Assembly: GCF_000407445.1 (NCBI RefSeq)
Contig: NZ_ASWB01000001.1
Coordinates: 372,001-436,000, forward strand
Direction of reading: 5' to 3'
Origin: Enterococcus moraviensis ATCC BAA-383
GTDB taxonomy: Bacteria > Bacillota > Bacilli > Lactobacillales > Enterococcaceae
Length of the DNA: 64,000 nt
The number at the start of each line of letters is the position of its first letter. The first letter of the stretch is position 1. The notes under the pieces are model-generated. The model did not search any database and was not told where the DNA came from. It saw nothing but the letters and a program-made list of their open reading frames with translations. Below, piece after piece: positions 17,171-25,495 of the stretch. A program made the translations under genes and the position numbers.

Positions 17171-18004
17171 TTATTTGATCATCTTCAGCCGTTCGATATG
17201 AATAGCTAGATAACCTAATTCTTCATTTGGTACTTGATAGTGAAAATTTCTCATTAACAAAACTTGAACTTTTTTCGATATCTCATAGCTTTCCGCATAC
17301 TTCTTACGTACTACGTCCAAAATCTCATCGTCTAGCACTGCATATTGACTTTGTTGGAAACGATGAATAAACAATCGTAAATGATTCACTAGTCGCGAAT
17401 AACTCAGACTCATCTTTTCATCATGGATGTTGATCCCTAATTCCTGCTCGATTAAATGAATAATTTCTGAAACGATTGTGACCTCACGAATACTTTTACT
17501 ATTATCCGTGCGTCCACTACGAGCACTATGAATATGGATCGCAATGTAGCCTGCTTCATCATAACTAAATGGAATTCCTAACGTTTGCGTCAAATAATCC
17601 ACCGCCCACTGTGCTATTGAGAACTCTTCTGTATAAAGAATCTCGATTTCATTTAAAAGCTTATTTCGCACAATGATATTATTTTGGATATTTTCAGCTG
17701 CAAACGCAATATGATCACTTAAACCAATATTGATATGTTCATTCAGCTTTTCACCAAGAATTGTCTCAGCATGAGCAATGATTTCTTCTGTGACAAAAAA
17801 ATACTTTTCATCGATTTGTGATAATAAAACTTGAAGCTTTTTCAAGCCTTCAGGTTCCATCACAAACATCCGCTCCACTTGTTGTGGGGATAACAAATCA
17901 TTTTTCTTTTTGTTAAAACCCACGCCTTTGCCAACAGCTACTTTTTCTTGTTCTTTGTCGATGACGAGTACAGCATTTTGATTGAGCACCTTTTTAATTT
18001 TCAT
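17171..18004 (-). CDS. BglG/LicT-family transcription antiterminator
   Basis: A 277-residue antiterminator. An N-terminal RNA-binding CAT domain (about 1-55: MKIKKVLNQNAVLV) is followed by two PTS regulation domains (about 65-165 and 170-277). Their phosphorylatable histidines lie in LSDHIAFAAENI, YIAIHIHSAR, VNHLRLFIHR and YLAIHIERLK. With its PTS phosphorylation state it would bind nascent RNA and prevent termination upstream of the operon. The ATG at 18004 has GAGGA at correct spacing; an ATG two codons earlier is too near it. It directly precedes the PTS gene, the normal arrangement for a self-regulated sugar operon. Confidence 0.9.
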   Translation of the reverse strand: MKIKKVLNQNAVLVIDKEQEKVAVGKGVGFNKKKNDLLSPQQVERMFVMEPEGLKKLQVLLSQIDEKYFFVTEEIIAHAETILGEKLNEHINIGLSDHIAFAAENIQNNIIVRNKLLNEIEILYTEEFSIAQWAVDYLTQTLGIPFSYDEAGYIAIHIHSARSGRTDNSKSIREVTIVSEIIHLIEQELGINIHDEKMSLSYSRLVNHLRLFIHRFQQSQYAVLDDEILDVVRKKYAESYEISKKVQVLLMRNFHYQVPNEELGYLAIHIERLKMIK

Positions 18005-18070
18005 AAACATTCCTCTTCTGCAGAAGTAGATTGTCCGCTAACTTGTACCAAGACAACAAAAAAAGCATAG

Positions 18071-18096
18071 AACAATCCCGTCAAAATATGAGTATA
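18071..18096 (-). promoter_or_regulatory. Promoter and possible RNA antiterminator half-site of the licT-PTS operon
   Basis: On the minus strand an extended -10 TGATATACT (TATACT at 18091-18096) would start RNA near 18083. Directly after it comes GGGATTGTT (18071-18079), which matches the 5' arm of the LicT/SacY RNA target (GGATTGTT). The 3' arm is not a clear match, and no strong overlapping terminator is visible, so the antitermination site is only a candidate. Confidence 0.4.
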
Positions 18097-18142
18097 TCAT
18101 ATTTTTTTGAAATTCTTCCATGCCTAGTATTATCTAGTCACA

Positions 18143-18156
18143 TGAAAACGCTATTT
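18143..18156 (+). promoter_or_regulatory. cre-like site upstream of licT
   Basis: TGAAAACGCTATTT fits 12 of 14 positions of the CcpA operator consensus (TGWAANCGNTNWCA) and lies about 60 bases upstream of the predicted start of the licT-PTS transcript. This would fit catabolite control of a sugar operon. One imperfect match only. Confidence 0.3.
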
Positions 18157-18268
18157 GTTTTTGTTAACAGTGATAGTTTACAAAGATATAGACCATTTGT
18201 CAATCATTTTGATTCACTTTTTAACCATTGTCGTAAAATGACTGATTTAAGTGCGTTTCTAAAACAAT

Positions 18269-18294
18269 AAGTGCTCTCGTCACTGAGAACACTT
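18269..18294 (-). terminator. Terminator of rpoE
   Basis: AAGTGTTCTC pairs with GAGAGCACTT on the minus strand, just beyond the rpoE stop, followed by ATTGTTTT. Confidence 0.75.
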
Positions 18295-18306
18295 ATCGTT
18301 ATTTGA

Positions 18307-18933
18307 CTACTCTTCTACTTCTGGATACTCGTCTTCGTCATCGAAGTCATCATCCACATCATCTTCATCGATGATCGTAAGATCCTCTTCAATTCCAGGT
18401 AAATCTTCTTCTTCGTCATCAGAATCTGCGCCAATTTCTTGCAGATCTGAGTTGTAAGCTTTGATTTCTTCATCTTCTTCATCATCGTCATCGTCATAAA
18501 GAATATCGTCATCATCTTCATCCGTTAATTCAGCATCTTCCGGATCATCATCGTTGTAGTCGATCACGTCTTCATCATTCGCATCAATAATGAAAGCATT
18601 GACTTTCTTACGTTTTCTACGGCGTGGTTTATCTTCTTCATCTTCATCCAAACCATGTGTTACTTCTTCGTCGATAGAATCGATTGGATACCATGAGCGC
18701 AAGCCCCAACGGTTATCTCCAAGAGAGATAAAACTGCCATCAATATTTAAGTCAGTATAAAATTGTGCTAAAGAGTCACGAATTTCGCTGTCAGATTTTC
18801 CAAGATAGTTTTGAATTTGGTTTACTAAATCAGAGAAGTCCATCACATCTTCACGTTGTTCTAAAATTGCGTGCGCAACTTCGATCATGGATAATTCATC
18901 TTTGTTCAACCCGTCAAATACATTAATTTCCAA
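18307..18933 (-). CDS. rpoE: RNA polymerase delta subunit RpoE
   Basis: The delta subunit of Firmicutes RNA polymerase increases promoter selectivity and recycling. An N-terminal HARE-HTH-type domain (about residues 1-90: [42 protein letters not shown]) is followed by a basic patch (RRRKRKK). A long Asp/Glu tail runs to the C-terminus and is the hallmark of the family. At 208 residues it is normal in length. The frame extends to a GTG at 18942, but the TTG at 18933 gives the family-like start (EINVFDG) and correct spacing from AAAGGA, so I prefer it. Single gene with its own terminator. Confidence 0.93.
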   Translation of the reverse strand: MEINVFDGLNKDELSMIEVAHAILEQREDVMDFSDLVNQIQNYLGKSDSEIRDSLAQFYTDLNIDGSFISLGDNRWGLRSWYPIDSIDEEVTHGLDEDEEDKPRRRKRKKVNAFIIDANDEDVIDYNDDDPEDAELTDEDDDDILYDDDDDEEDEEIKAYNSDLQEIGADSDDEEEDLPGIEEDLTIIDEDDVDDDFDDEDEYPEVEE

Positions 18934-19008
18934 ACGGTACACGTCCTTTCACAGTCTACTCCTTATCATACAAAAACATGAAGAAAAAATCAATTGATTA
19001 TTGCATAA

Positions 19009-19443
19009 TTAAGCAGTAAATTCTAGTTCTAAATGATATTCCCCTATTTTTTCTGCCTGAGAGTATAAATCATAATCAATCAAAATACTACCAGCAACTG
19101 GTTGATCTTTCAAACTAAAGCGCAAATTGCGGGTAAATGTTGTAATCTGAAATAGACCATACGGCGTTTTATAGCTCGTCTCTAACCGTTCTTGGTATGC
19201 AAATTTCAACCGCATTCTAAGACCGCCTGCACGAATCAATTGTATTTTGCCATCTGGTTCTACTTTGATTGTTACAGGTACTGAGTCGCCTTCTTCTTGT
19301 TCTTCTTTATAACGAATATATAATGTGTCACCGATTTTTACGATTTGACCTTCCAAATCAAAATAAAAATTCTTTTTCTCACCAGCTTGATCTACAATAG
19401 TCTTCAATTGAATAGATACTGGTGTTCCTTGTGATAAATCCAT
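19009..19443 (-). CDS. DUF1934 (YwiB-like) beta-barrel protein
   Basis: A 144-residue protein of the DUF1934/YwiB family, small cytoplasmic beta-barrels of unknown role resembling a lipocalin-like fold. Visible pattern: VSIQLKTIVDQ, a glycine-rich strand (DLEGQIVKIGDTLYIRYKE), RLKFAYQERLETSYKTPYG and the closing IDYDLYSQAEKIGEYHLELEF. The chosen ATG at 19443 (MDLSQG) has AAGGAGAG at good spacing; the longer upstream frame has no ribosome site and is dissimilar to the family. It stands between rpoE and the SorC regulator without obvious operon links. Confidence 0.8.
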   Translation of the reverse strand: MDLSQGTPVSIQLKTIVDQAGEKKNFYFDLEGQIVKIGDTLYIRYKEEQEEGDSVPVTIKVEPDGKIQLIRAGGLRMRLKFAYQERLETSYKTPYGLFQITTFTRNLRFSLKDQPVAGSILIDYDLYSQAEKIGEYHLELEFTA

Positions 19444-19576
19444 AAAAAACACTCTCCTTAATTTAAAAGCGGTACAAGTGAAATCAACCTCAACTGAAAG
19501 ATACGAAAAATTGACTGTGTCATTTTTCTTACGATCCACCTTTGTATTTTAGCGCCCACCTAGATACCAGTCAAGT

Positions 19577-20518
19577 TCAAACTAATGCTTCTGCAATCAT
19601 TTGATCAACAACTAGAATCGTACAGCACTTACCAAGCAATAAAGGTTTAATACTTTCGGCTTTCTCTTCACCACAGCCAATGACCATTACATCTGGTATA
19701 TTCACGAGATCTTCTACTTTGATTCCTAACATCCGCTTGCTTATTTCATTGTTTACTGTTTGACCATTTTTGTCAAATAAGGACGCTACTGCATCCCCTT
19801 TGACACCTGTTTTTTTAATCAGCTGGGACTCTTTTTTTTCGATATACCCCAAACGATTCCACGTAGAACTTTGATTTGGATTCCCTACACCAATGATGGC
19901 GAAATCCACATGTTTGGCTTGCTCCATTGCATTACGAACGAGTTGTGATTCATTTAAAACATCTGCGAGTTCGATGCTTTCTGCTAATGCTGGCGCATAA
20001 AAATACTGACAGCGGCTATTAAGTTTCTCCGCTAATCTAAAAACTAAGTGATTTGTATCAAAATAAAGGTGCTCACTGGAAACCCCACCAACTAAAGGGC
20101 AAACATTAATAGTCGGAAATGAACAATAGGCTATTTCATCAATCATATCCGCTAAAGTGGTTCCCCACGATAAGCCTAAAGTCATCCCTGCTCTTAATTG
20201 TTCTTTGACATACAAAGCGGCTGCCCGACCGACTTCAGTTTTTATTTTTTCCTCTTTTTTTTGCTCATTTGTAGGAATGACAAGGACATCCGCAAGCTGA
20301 TACTTTTGCTCCAAACATAAACCTAACTCGACCGCATAAGCAGATTCATCTTTAATCGAAATCGAAACGATTCCAGATTCTCTAGCCTGTTGTAACGTTT
20401 TCGAAATAACGGGTCGAGATATGCCCATTTTTTTTGCAATAGTCGCTTGAGTCAAGCCTTGTTCATAATACATTGTCACGATCTTCAACATTTTTCTGCG
20501 GTCTTCACTGATTTTCAT
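19577..20518 (-). CDS. SorC/DeoR-type sugar-binding transcriptional regulator
   Basis: A 313-residue regulator. The N-terminal helix-turn-helix (about residues 15-45: GLTQATIAKKMGISRPVISK) binds DNA. The large C-terminal SorC effector domain (about 60-310) contains GLSWGTTLADMID and VCPLVGGVSS, the phospho-sugar pocket pattern, and IGVGNPN. It is the last gene of an operon with the E1 alpha and beta genes. The E1 beta stop overlaps a TTG at 20524, and the better ATG at 20518 follows GAGGGAG. It probably controls its own operon in response to a phosphorylated metabolite, which hints that the dehydrogenase pair works in sugar or polyol breakdown. Confidence 0.88.
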   Translation of the reverse strand: MKISEDRRKMLKIVTMYYEQGLTQATIAKKMGISRPVISKTLQQARESGIVSISIKDESAYAVELGLCLEQKYQLADVLVIPTNEQKKEEKIKTEVGRAAALYVKEQLRAGMTLGLSWGTTLADMIDEIAYCSFPTINVCPLVGGVSSEHLYFDTNHLVFRLAEKLNSRCQYFYAPALAESIELADVLNESQLVRNAMEQAKHVDFAIIGVGNPNQSSTWNRLGYIEKKESQLIKKTGVKGDAVASLFDKNGQTVNNEISKRMLGIKVEDLVNIPDVMVIGCGEEKAESIKPLLLGKCCTILVVDQMIAEALV

Positions 20519-20520
20519 AG

Positions 20521-21510
20521 TCAATCTCCCTCTTTTAGCATCAACTGCTTCACAGCGTTAACCAATGAATCTACCTGAGGGATTGCCTGAGCCTCTATCA
20601 TTCTTTGGGCAGGAATTGGTACAAATGCTCCACCCAAACGAATAATTGGCGCATTTAGTTCCATAGAAATTTTAGATTCAGCAATAATCGCTGTTATTTC
20701 AGCGCTGAAGCCGCTGTTTTTAACTGCTTCAGTTGCGACAATCACTCGTTTTGTCTTTTTGACTGACGCCAAAATAGTTTCCGTATCTAATGGCACCAAA
20801 GTTCTTGGATCAACCACTTCAACTGAGATGCCTATAGATGCGGCTATTTCTGCAGCCTCTAATGCTTTATTTACCATGATACCTGTTGCAATGATCGTTA
20901 CATCTTCTCCCTGCCGTTTGATATCAGCCACACCGATTGGAATCCTATATGGTTCATTTGGAACTGTTCCTGATGTTTTATAGAGTAATTTATGCTCGTA
21001 AAACATTACTGGATTATTGTCTTGAATTGCCGCATGCAACAATCCTTTGGCATCATAAGCATTACTTGGCTGAATTACTTTTAGTCCTGGTATATGTGCT
21101 AGCCAGTTTTCTAAGCTTTGCGAGTGTTGGGCGGCAGCACCGGTACCTGACCCACCTGCCGTTCGCATGACTAATGGAACTGTTGCCTTTCCACTATACA
21201 TATAATGAATTTTTGCGGCTTGATTGACTAGTTGATCCATCGCTACGGTAATGAAATCAGAAAATTGTAATTCCAACACCGGGCGCATGCCTGTCATAGC
21301 AGCTCCCACAGCAGCACCTGTTATAGCACTTTCTGAAATCGGTGTATCTCGAACTCTTTGTTTCCCATATTTTGCCTGAAGACCTTGCGTGGCACCAAAT
21401 CCTCCACCGTAAATGCCAATATCTTCTCCTAAAAGAAATACACGTTCATCATTAGCCAAAGCCTCATCTAATGCTTCATTGATCGCTTCTAAATAGGTGA
21501 TTGTTCTCAT
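20521..21510 (-). CDS. Thiamine-dependent 2-oxoacid (acetoin/pyruvate-type) dehydrogenase E1 beta
   Basis: A 329-residue E1 beta subunit. The N-terminal pyrimidine-binding domain shows EAINEALDEALANDERVFLLGEDIG, with the glutamate that activates TPP, and DTPISESAITGAAVGAAMTG. The transketolase C-terminal domain shows VVDPRTLVPLD. The chosen ATG at 21510 overlaps the E1 alpha stop as ATGA and has GGAGGA upstream. Together with E1 alpha it would form an alpha2beta2 decarboxylase. No E2 or E3 gene is present in the operon, so it must borrow an acyltransferase from elsewhere or act differently. The specific substrate is not determinable. Confidence 0.88.
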   Translation of the reverse strand: MRTITYLEAINEALDEALANDERVFLLGEDIGIYGGGFGATQGLQAKYGKQRVRDTPISESAITGAAVGAAMTGMRPVLELQFSDFITVAMDQLVNQAAKIHYMYSGKATVPLVMRTAGGSGTGAAAQHSQSLENWLAHIPGLKVIQPSNAYDAKGLLHAAIQDNNPVMFYEHKLLYKTSGTVPNEPYRIPIGVADIKRQGEDVTIIATGIMVNKALEAAEIAASIGISVEVVDPRTLVPLDTETILASVKKTKRVIVATEAVKNSGFSAEITAIIAESKISMELNAPIIRLGGAFVPIPAQRMIEAQAIPQVDSLVNAVKQLMLKEGD

Positions 21511-22505
21511 ACTACATCCTCCGAATAAACATGCGTCCATAAATCTTCTACCGTTGGCTCGTTATCTAATTTTACAGAAGCCACCATATCGTTCAATTCT
21601 TTTCGAACAGTCATTTCTAACTGCCTGATTTCAACTTCATTGGTTACTCCTTGTTGAATCAACTTTTTTTCTAACCGTATGATTGGATCATTTGTTTCTT
21701 GCCATTCACGACATTCCTCTTCTGAACGGTATATTAGCTTATCAGACTTCGAATGGCCTTTATGACGATACGTCAGTGCCTCAATCAAGGTAGGGCCTCC
21801 GCCAGCTCTTGCCTTACTCACTGCTTTTTCAACTGTTTTAGTCACTAAGTCAACATCGTTGCCGTCAATTGTTATGCCTTCAATACCGTAACTTTCCCCT
21901 CGGGCAGAAAGTTTATCGATATTGACCATCTGTTCAATCGAACTGCTCATACCGTATTGGTTATTTTCAATCAAATAGATGACGGGTAACTGCCAAATAG
22001 AGGCGAGATTCAATGCTTCATGAAAACTGCCCTCATTTGTTGCCCCATCTCCGGCGTAACAAAGAACAACCTGATCCGTCCCTTGCATTTGAGCAGTCAT
22101 AGCAGCACCTGCAGCAATAGGAAAACCAGCTCCAACAATCCCATTTGATCCTAAATTGCCGACCGCTAAGTCTGCGATATGCATACTGCCGCCTTTGCCT
22201 TCATTTGTACCAGTTTTCTTGCCAAGCAATTCAGCAAACATAGCTCGGATATCGGTTCCTTTCGCTATGCAATGTCCATGATTTCTGTGAGTTGAGACAA
22301 TCCAGTCACTTTTCTTCAGAGTACCTGCACCACCAACAGCTGTCGCTTCTTGTCCAATGCAAAGATGCATGGTGCCATACAGTTCTCCTGAATCAAATAA
22401 TTCTTGAATCGTTTCTTCAAAAATACGGATTTCCCACATTTTTTTTAAAACGTTTAAGCTAGCTATTTCACTGGCTTGCTCCGTATCTATTTTTTTTTGC
22501 TCCAT
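21507..22505 (-). CDS. Thiamine-dependent 2-oxoacid (acetoin/pyruvate-type) dehydrogenase E1 alpha
   Basis: A 332-residue E1 alpha subunit of the AcoA/PdhA group. The TPP/Mg motif is clear: CYAGDGATNEGSFHEALNLA followed by ENNQYG. Also present are STHRNHGHCIAKG, GKGGSMHIAD and the loop TYRHKGHSKSD. First gene of a three-gene operon (E1 alpha, E1 beta, SorC). Ribosome site GAGGTGAGGGA precedes the ATG. The upstream region has TTTACAT/ATGTAAA arms that might be an operator. Likely cytoplasmic. Related annotated genes are called acetoin or pyruvate dehydrogenase subunits; the missing E2/E3 leaves the reaction open. Confidence 0.88.
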   Translation of the reverse strand: MEQKKIDTEQASEIASLNVLKKMWEIRIFEETIQELFDSGELYGTMHLCIGQEATAVGGAGTLKKSDWIVSTHRNHGHCIAKGTDIRAMFAELLGKKTGTNEGKGGSMHIADLAVGNLGSNGIVGAGFPIAAGAAMTAQMQGTDQVVLCYAGDGATNEGSFHEALNLASIWQLPVIYLIENNQYGMSSSIEQMVNIDKLSARGESYGIEGITIDGNDVDLVTKTVEKAVSKARAGGGPTLIEALTYRHKGHSKSDKLIYRSEEECREWQETNDPIIRLEKKLIQQGVTNEVEIRQLEMTVRKELNDMVASVKLDNEPTVEDLWTHVYSEDVV

Positions 22506-22516
22506 TCCCTCACCTC

Positions 22517-22552
22517 ATTTTACATTTGTTCACTTTCGAATCATATGTAAAC
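22517..22552 (-). promoter_or_regulatory. Candidate operator upstream of the E1 operon
   Basis: The arms TTTACAT and ATGTAAA flank about 22 bases, which include GTGAAC, within 50 bases of the E1 alpha start. The position suits a SorC operator, but the arms are short and AT-rich. The rest of 22553-22700 carries the divergent promoter region of the zinc-ribbon gene (TATAAT near 22675). Confidence 0.25.
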
Positions 22553-22700
22553 ATTTTATAGTTTTCTTTAACTGATAGCAAGATTTTCTCATCAAATTTG
22601 TTATTTCCTCAAAATTAATTCGTTTTACTAATTATTTCTGTACAGATTAGCATGATTTTTTGTTTAAATCGTTTATAATATAGATTGGAGGTGGAAAAAA

Positions 22701-23060
22701 ATGTTATTTCACGATGAAGAGGCAGTGTTATTTTGCATGCATTGTCAAAAAGAGACACTCCATGGTATTCAATATATGAATGAAATTATTTCAAGTATTG
22801 AATGTACGGATTGTCATAATCAAATGAGTATCGATATTGATGCAATGAATCAGTTTTATCATTATCTTTATGAACGCTTAATTTCTAAGCCAGGTCGTTT
22901 AACTGAAGAAGCTAGACAAGACTTCAGTAAATTTTTAGCCACCATGCCGATGAGGATTATCAGTAAACCAATGCGTTTTACGAATGAATATAATCAAATG
23001 AATAAAGAAGTAAAGGACTACGTGTCGCGCGTACAACAGGATGATGATCAAGATGACTAA
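22701..23060 (+). CDS. Small zinc-ribbon-like protein of unknown function
   Basis: A 119-residue protein with two CXXC knuckles (FCMHCQKE and ECTDCHNQ, about 24 residues apart), which should bind one zinc. A helical second half contains two copies of a KPxRxT motif (SKPGRLTEE and SKPMRFTNE). It resembles a conserved short protein found beside lipoate ligase genes in enterococci, but I know of no function. Strong ribosome site GGAGGTGG. Its 3' end overlaps the lipoate-pathway gene, suggesting translational coupling. Confidence 0.75.
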   Translation: MLFHDEEAVLFCMHCQKETLHGIQYMNEIISSIECTDCHNQMSIDIDAMNQFYHYLYERLISKPGRLTEEARQDFSKFLATMPMRIISKPMRFTNEYNQMNKEVKDYVSRVQQDDDQDD

Positions 23061-23913
23061 TTTTAATGAACTATTTACAAATAATACAGAGACTGTCTTT
23101 TTATATGATCAACATTGCTTGACTGAAAAAGACTATTATCTTCCCTTTGCATTAACGGATACTTTAACAACCTTCGCAGGAATAAACACGCAACCAATTA
23201 TTCACTTTTGGCAGTTAGATCAGGCTATGATTCTAGGAATGAAAGATACTCGAGTCGATGATTTAAAAAGTGGACTGAACGCTTTAAAAGAGGATGGCTA
23301 TAATAGTGTGATCCGTAATGCTGGCGGTCTTGGGGTCATTGCAGATGCGGGTGTTTTGAATGTTTCATTGATTCTCCCAAATGAAGGAAACAAAAAAATC
23401 AGTATTGATGAAGCTTATACGTATATGTGGGATTGGATAAAGTGTGCATTTGAAGATACTAACCATAGTATCAACGCCTTTGAAGTCACTGAATCCTATT
23501 GCCCAGGAACATTTGATTTGAGCATTAACGGCAAGAAATTTGCTGGTATCGCTCAACGACGAGTAAAAGATGGTACTGCTATCATGATTTATTTAAGCGT
23601 TACTGGCGATCAACAAAGGCGAGGTAAAAGTGTTCGTCGATTTTATGAAACAAGTTTACATGAGAATTTCGGTAAAAACGGTTATCCACCTGTTAATCCT
23701 TCTGTTATGGCAAACTTGGAAGACCTACTTCAAAAAAAAATGACGATCAATGAAGTGAAAAAAAGGTTAATTAGCGTATTATTAGATAACATGTCCATTT
23801 CGATTGATGAGCAAATCGTGCCTAAGTTACTAACTTCTGACTGGTTTGAGACTGAAATCAATAAACAGACGGATAAAATGCACCAAAGAAATTTACTGTT
23901 GAAACAATTATAA
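23053..23913 (+). CDS. Octanoyl/lipoyl protein transferase, LipL-like
   Basis: A 286-residue member of the lipoate ligase/octanoyltransferase superfamily. LipL moves an octanoyl group from GcvH to the E2 subunits of 2-oxoacid dehydrogenases. With the start at 23053, the expected catalytic cysteine is residue 150 in VTESYCPGTFD, the same number as in Bacillus LipL, which supports this start. The RNAGGLGVIADAG loop and the lysine in GKKFAGIAQRR are also conserved. Two ATGs at 23041 and 23044 are in frame upstream. It overlaps the zinc-ribbon gene. A link to lipoyl-dependent dehydrogenases is notable given the E1 pair next door. Confidence 0.8.
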   Translation: MTNFNELFTNNTETVFLYDQHCLTEKDYYLPFALTDTLTTFAGINTQPIIHFWQLDQAMILGMKDTRVDDLKSGLNALKEDGYNSVIRNAGGLGVIADAGVLNVSLILPNEGNKKISIDEAYTYMWDWIKCAFEDTNHSINAFEVTESYCPGTFDLSINGKKFAGIAQRRVKDGTAIMIYLSVTGDQQRRGKSVRRFYETSLHENFGKNGYPPVNPSVMANLEDLLQKKMTINEVKKRLISVLLDNMSISIDEQIVPKLLTSDWFETEINKQTDKMHQRNLLLKQL

Positions 23914-23944
23914 TGATCATTTTGTTTAACATGAGCTTGTAACG

Positions 23945-24083
23945 TATTCGCTGTGTTTCACTATTTTATTTCCCTGTTCACTTGGTTCTGAAAATAAAAT
24001 AGTAGTCATTTTGGGACACAACGAACTCTTCGATGTCGTTGTACTGTTCAACATCAGCTCATAAATTATTCGCTGTGTTTCAC
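23945..24083. repeat. 17-base direct repeat flanking a long hairpin
   Basis: TATTCGCTGTGTTTCAC occurs at 23945-23961 and again at 24067-24083. Between them, CTATTTTATTT (23961-23971) pairs with AAATAAAATAG (23992-24002). A second stem, ACAACGA..TCGTTGT, follows near 24018-24042. The segment lies between the LipL and dNTPase genes. The first hairpin may serve as a terminator; the duplicated ends suggest a small local duplication. Confidence 0.6.
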
Positions 24084-24100
24084 AGCAAAGGAGTGAAGCA

Positions 24101-25471
24101 ATGTCAACCCCTTATAAATATCAAATTTTACCTATTGAGAAAGTTTTTAGAGATCCTGTTCATAATTACATCCATGTACAGCATCAAGTTATTTTAGATC
24201 TGATTAATTCTGCTGAGGTTCAACGTTTGCGCAGAATCAAACAATTAGGTACGTCTTCTTTTACATTCCATGGTGCAGAGCATAGCCGTTTTGCCCATTC
24301 TCTAGGTGTTTATGAAATAACTCGGAGAATTTGTGATATTTTCCAACGTAATTATTCGTCCGAACGACTTGGCGAAGAAGGTTGGAATGATGACGAGCGG
24401 CTTGTTACACTTTGTGCAGCTCTTCTTCATGATGTTGGTCATGGACCTTATTCACATACCTTTGAACACATCTTCAACACAAATCACGAAGCGATCACAG
24501 TGGAAATCATTACCTCTCCTGAAACAGAAGTATTTCAAATATTGAATCGTGTTTCGGCTGATTTTCCTGACAAAGTAGCTAGTGTCATTACTAAAGAATA
24601 TCCGAATCCTCAAGTGGTTCAAATGATTTCCAGTCAAATCGATGCTGACCGTATGGATTATTTATTACGAGATGCTTATTTTACAGGAACGGAATACGGC
24701 ACCTTCGATTTAACCAGGATTTTACGCGTGATACGACCGTATAAAGACGGCTTGGCTTTTGCTATGAACGGGATGCACGCAGTCGAAGATTATATTGTTA
24801 GCCGTTATCAAATGTATGTACAGGTTTATTTCCATCCTGTTTCTCGTGGCATGGAAGTCATTTTAGATCACTTGCTACATCGAGCAAAGGAATTATATGA
24901 AAAACAACCTGAGGACTATCAGTTACATTCACAGCTTTTGGTTCCTTTTTTCAAAAGTAATTTTTCATTACAGGAATATTTAAAATTAGATGATGGCGTC
25001 TTAAACACCTATTTTACACAATGGACTTCTTTACCGGACCCTATTCTCAATGACTTAGCGAATCGATTTTTAGTCCGAAAACCGTTGAAATCTGTAACAT
25101 TTTCTGGTGATCAAGATTCTGTGACGATTCGTCATCTAACGGCCTTGATTGAAAAAGTAGGCTATAATCCTAAATATTACACTGCTATTAATTCTAGCTA
25201 TGACCTGCCTTATGATTTTTATCGTCCGGAAAAAAACAGTCATCGTACGCAAATTGAAATCATGCAAAAGGATGGCACATTGATTGAGCTATCAAAGATC
25301 AGTCATCTCGTTGCAGCACTAGCAGGTCAGACTCAAATCGATGAACGCTTCTATTTCCCAAAAGAAATGGTTGACCCGAAAAGACAACAGCACTATGATT
25401 TATTTGATGACACTTATCGTGAATTTGCTGCATATATTCATAATGGTGCATTAGTTGAAGGAAAAAATTAG
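24101..25471 (+). CDS. HD-domain deoxynucleoside triphosphate triphosphohydrolase (EF1143-like)
   Basis: A 456-residue HD hydrolase that cleaves dNTPs to nucleosides and triphosphate, controlling dNTP pools. Motifs: FRDPVHNYIHV at the start; RFAHSLGVYEITRRI with the first metal histidine; AALLHDVGHGPYSHTFEH carrying the HD pair; and QIDADRMDYLLRDAYFTG with the final aspartate. Length and sequence fit the biochemically studied Enterococcus faecalis EF1143 enzyme, a dGTP-activated tetramer. The ATG follows AAAGGAG. The downstream HAD phosphatase gene starts 24 bases later and is probably cotranscribed. Confidence 0.92.
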   Translation: MSTPYKYQILPIEKVFRDPVHNYIHVQHQVILDLINSAEVQRLRRIKQLGTSSFTFHGAEHSRFAHSLGVYEITRRICDIFQRNYSSERLGEEGWNDDERLVTLCAALLHDVGHGPYSHTFEHIFNTNHEAITVEIITSPETEVFQILNRVSADFPDKVASVITKEYPNPQVVQMISSQIDADRMDYLLRDAYFTGTEYGTFDLTRILRVIRPYKDGLAFAMNGMHAVEDYIVSRYQMYVQVYFHPVSRGMEVILDHLLHRAKELYEKQPEDYQLHSQLLVPFFKSNFSLQEYLKLDDGVLNTYFTQWTSLPDPILNDLANRFLVRKPLKSVTFSGDQDSVTIRHLTALIEKVGYNPKYYTAINSSYDLPYDFYRPEKNSHRTQIEIMQKDGTLIELSKISHLVAALAGQTQIDERFYFPKEMVDPKRQQHYDLFDDTYREFAAYIHNGALVEGKN

Positions 25472-25495
25472 AGAATTTATCTACAGGAGGAAGTT

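Noticed and set aside
18315-18521. Methionine- and lysine-rich reading frame inside rpoE
   Set aside because: It is the shifted reading of the GAT/GAA-rich acidic tail of the delta subunit; no ribosome site.
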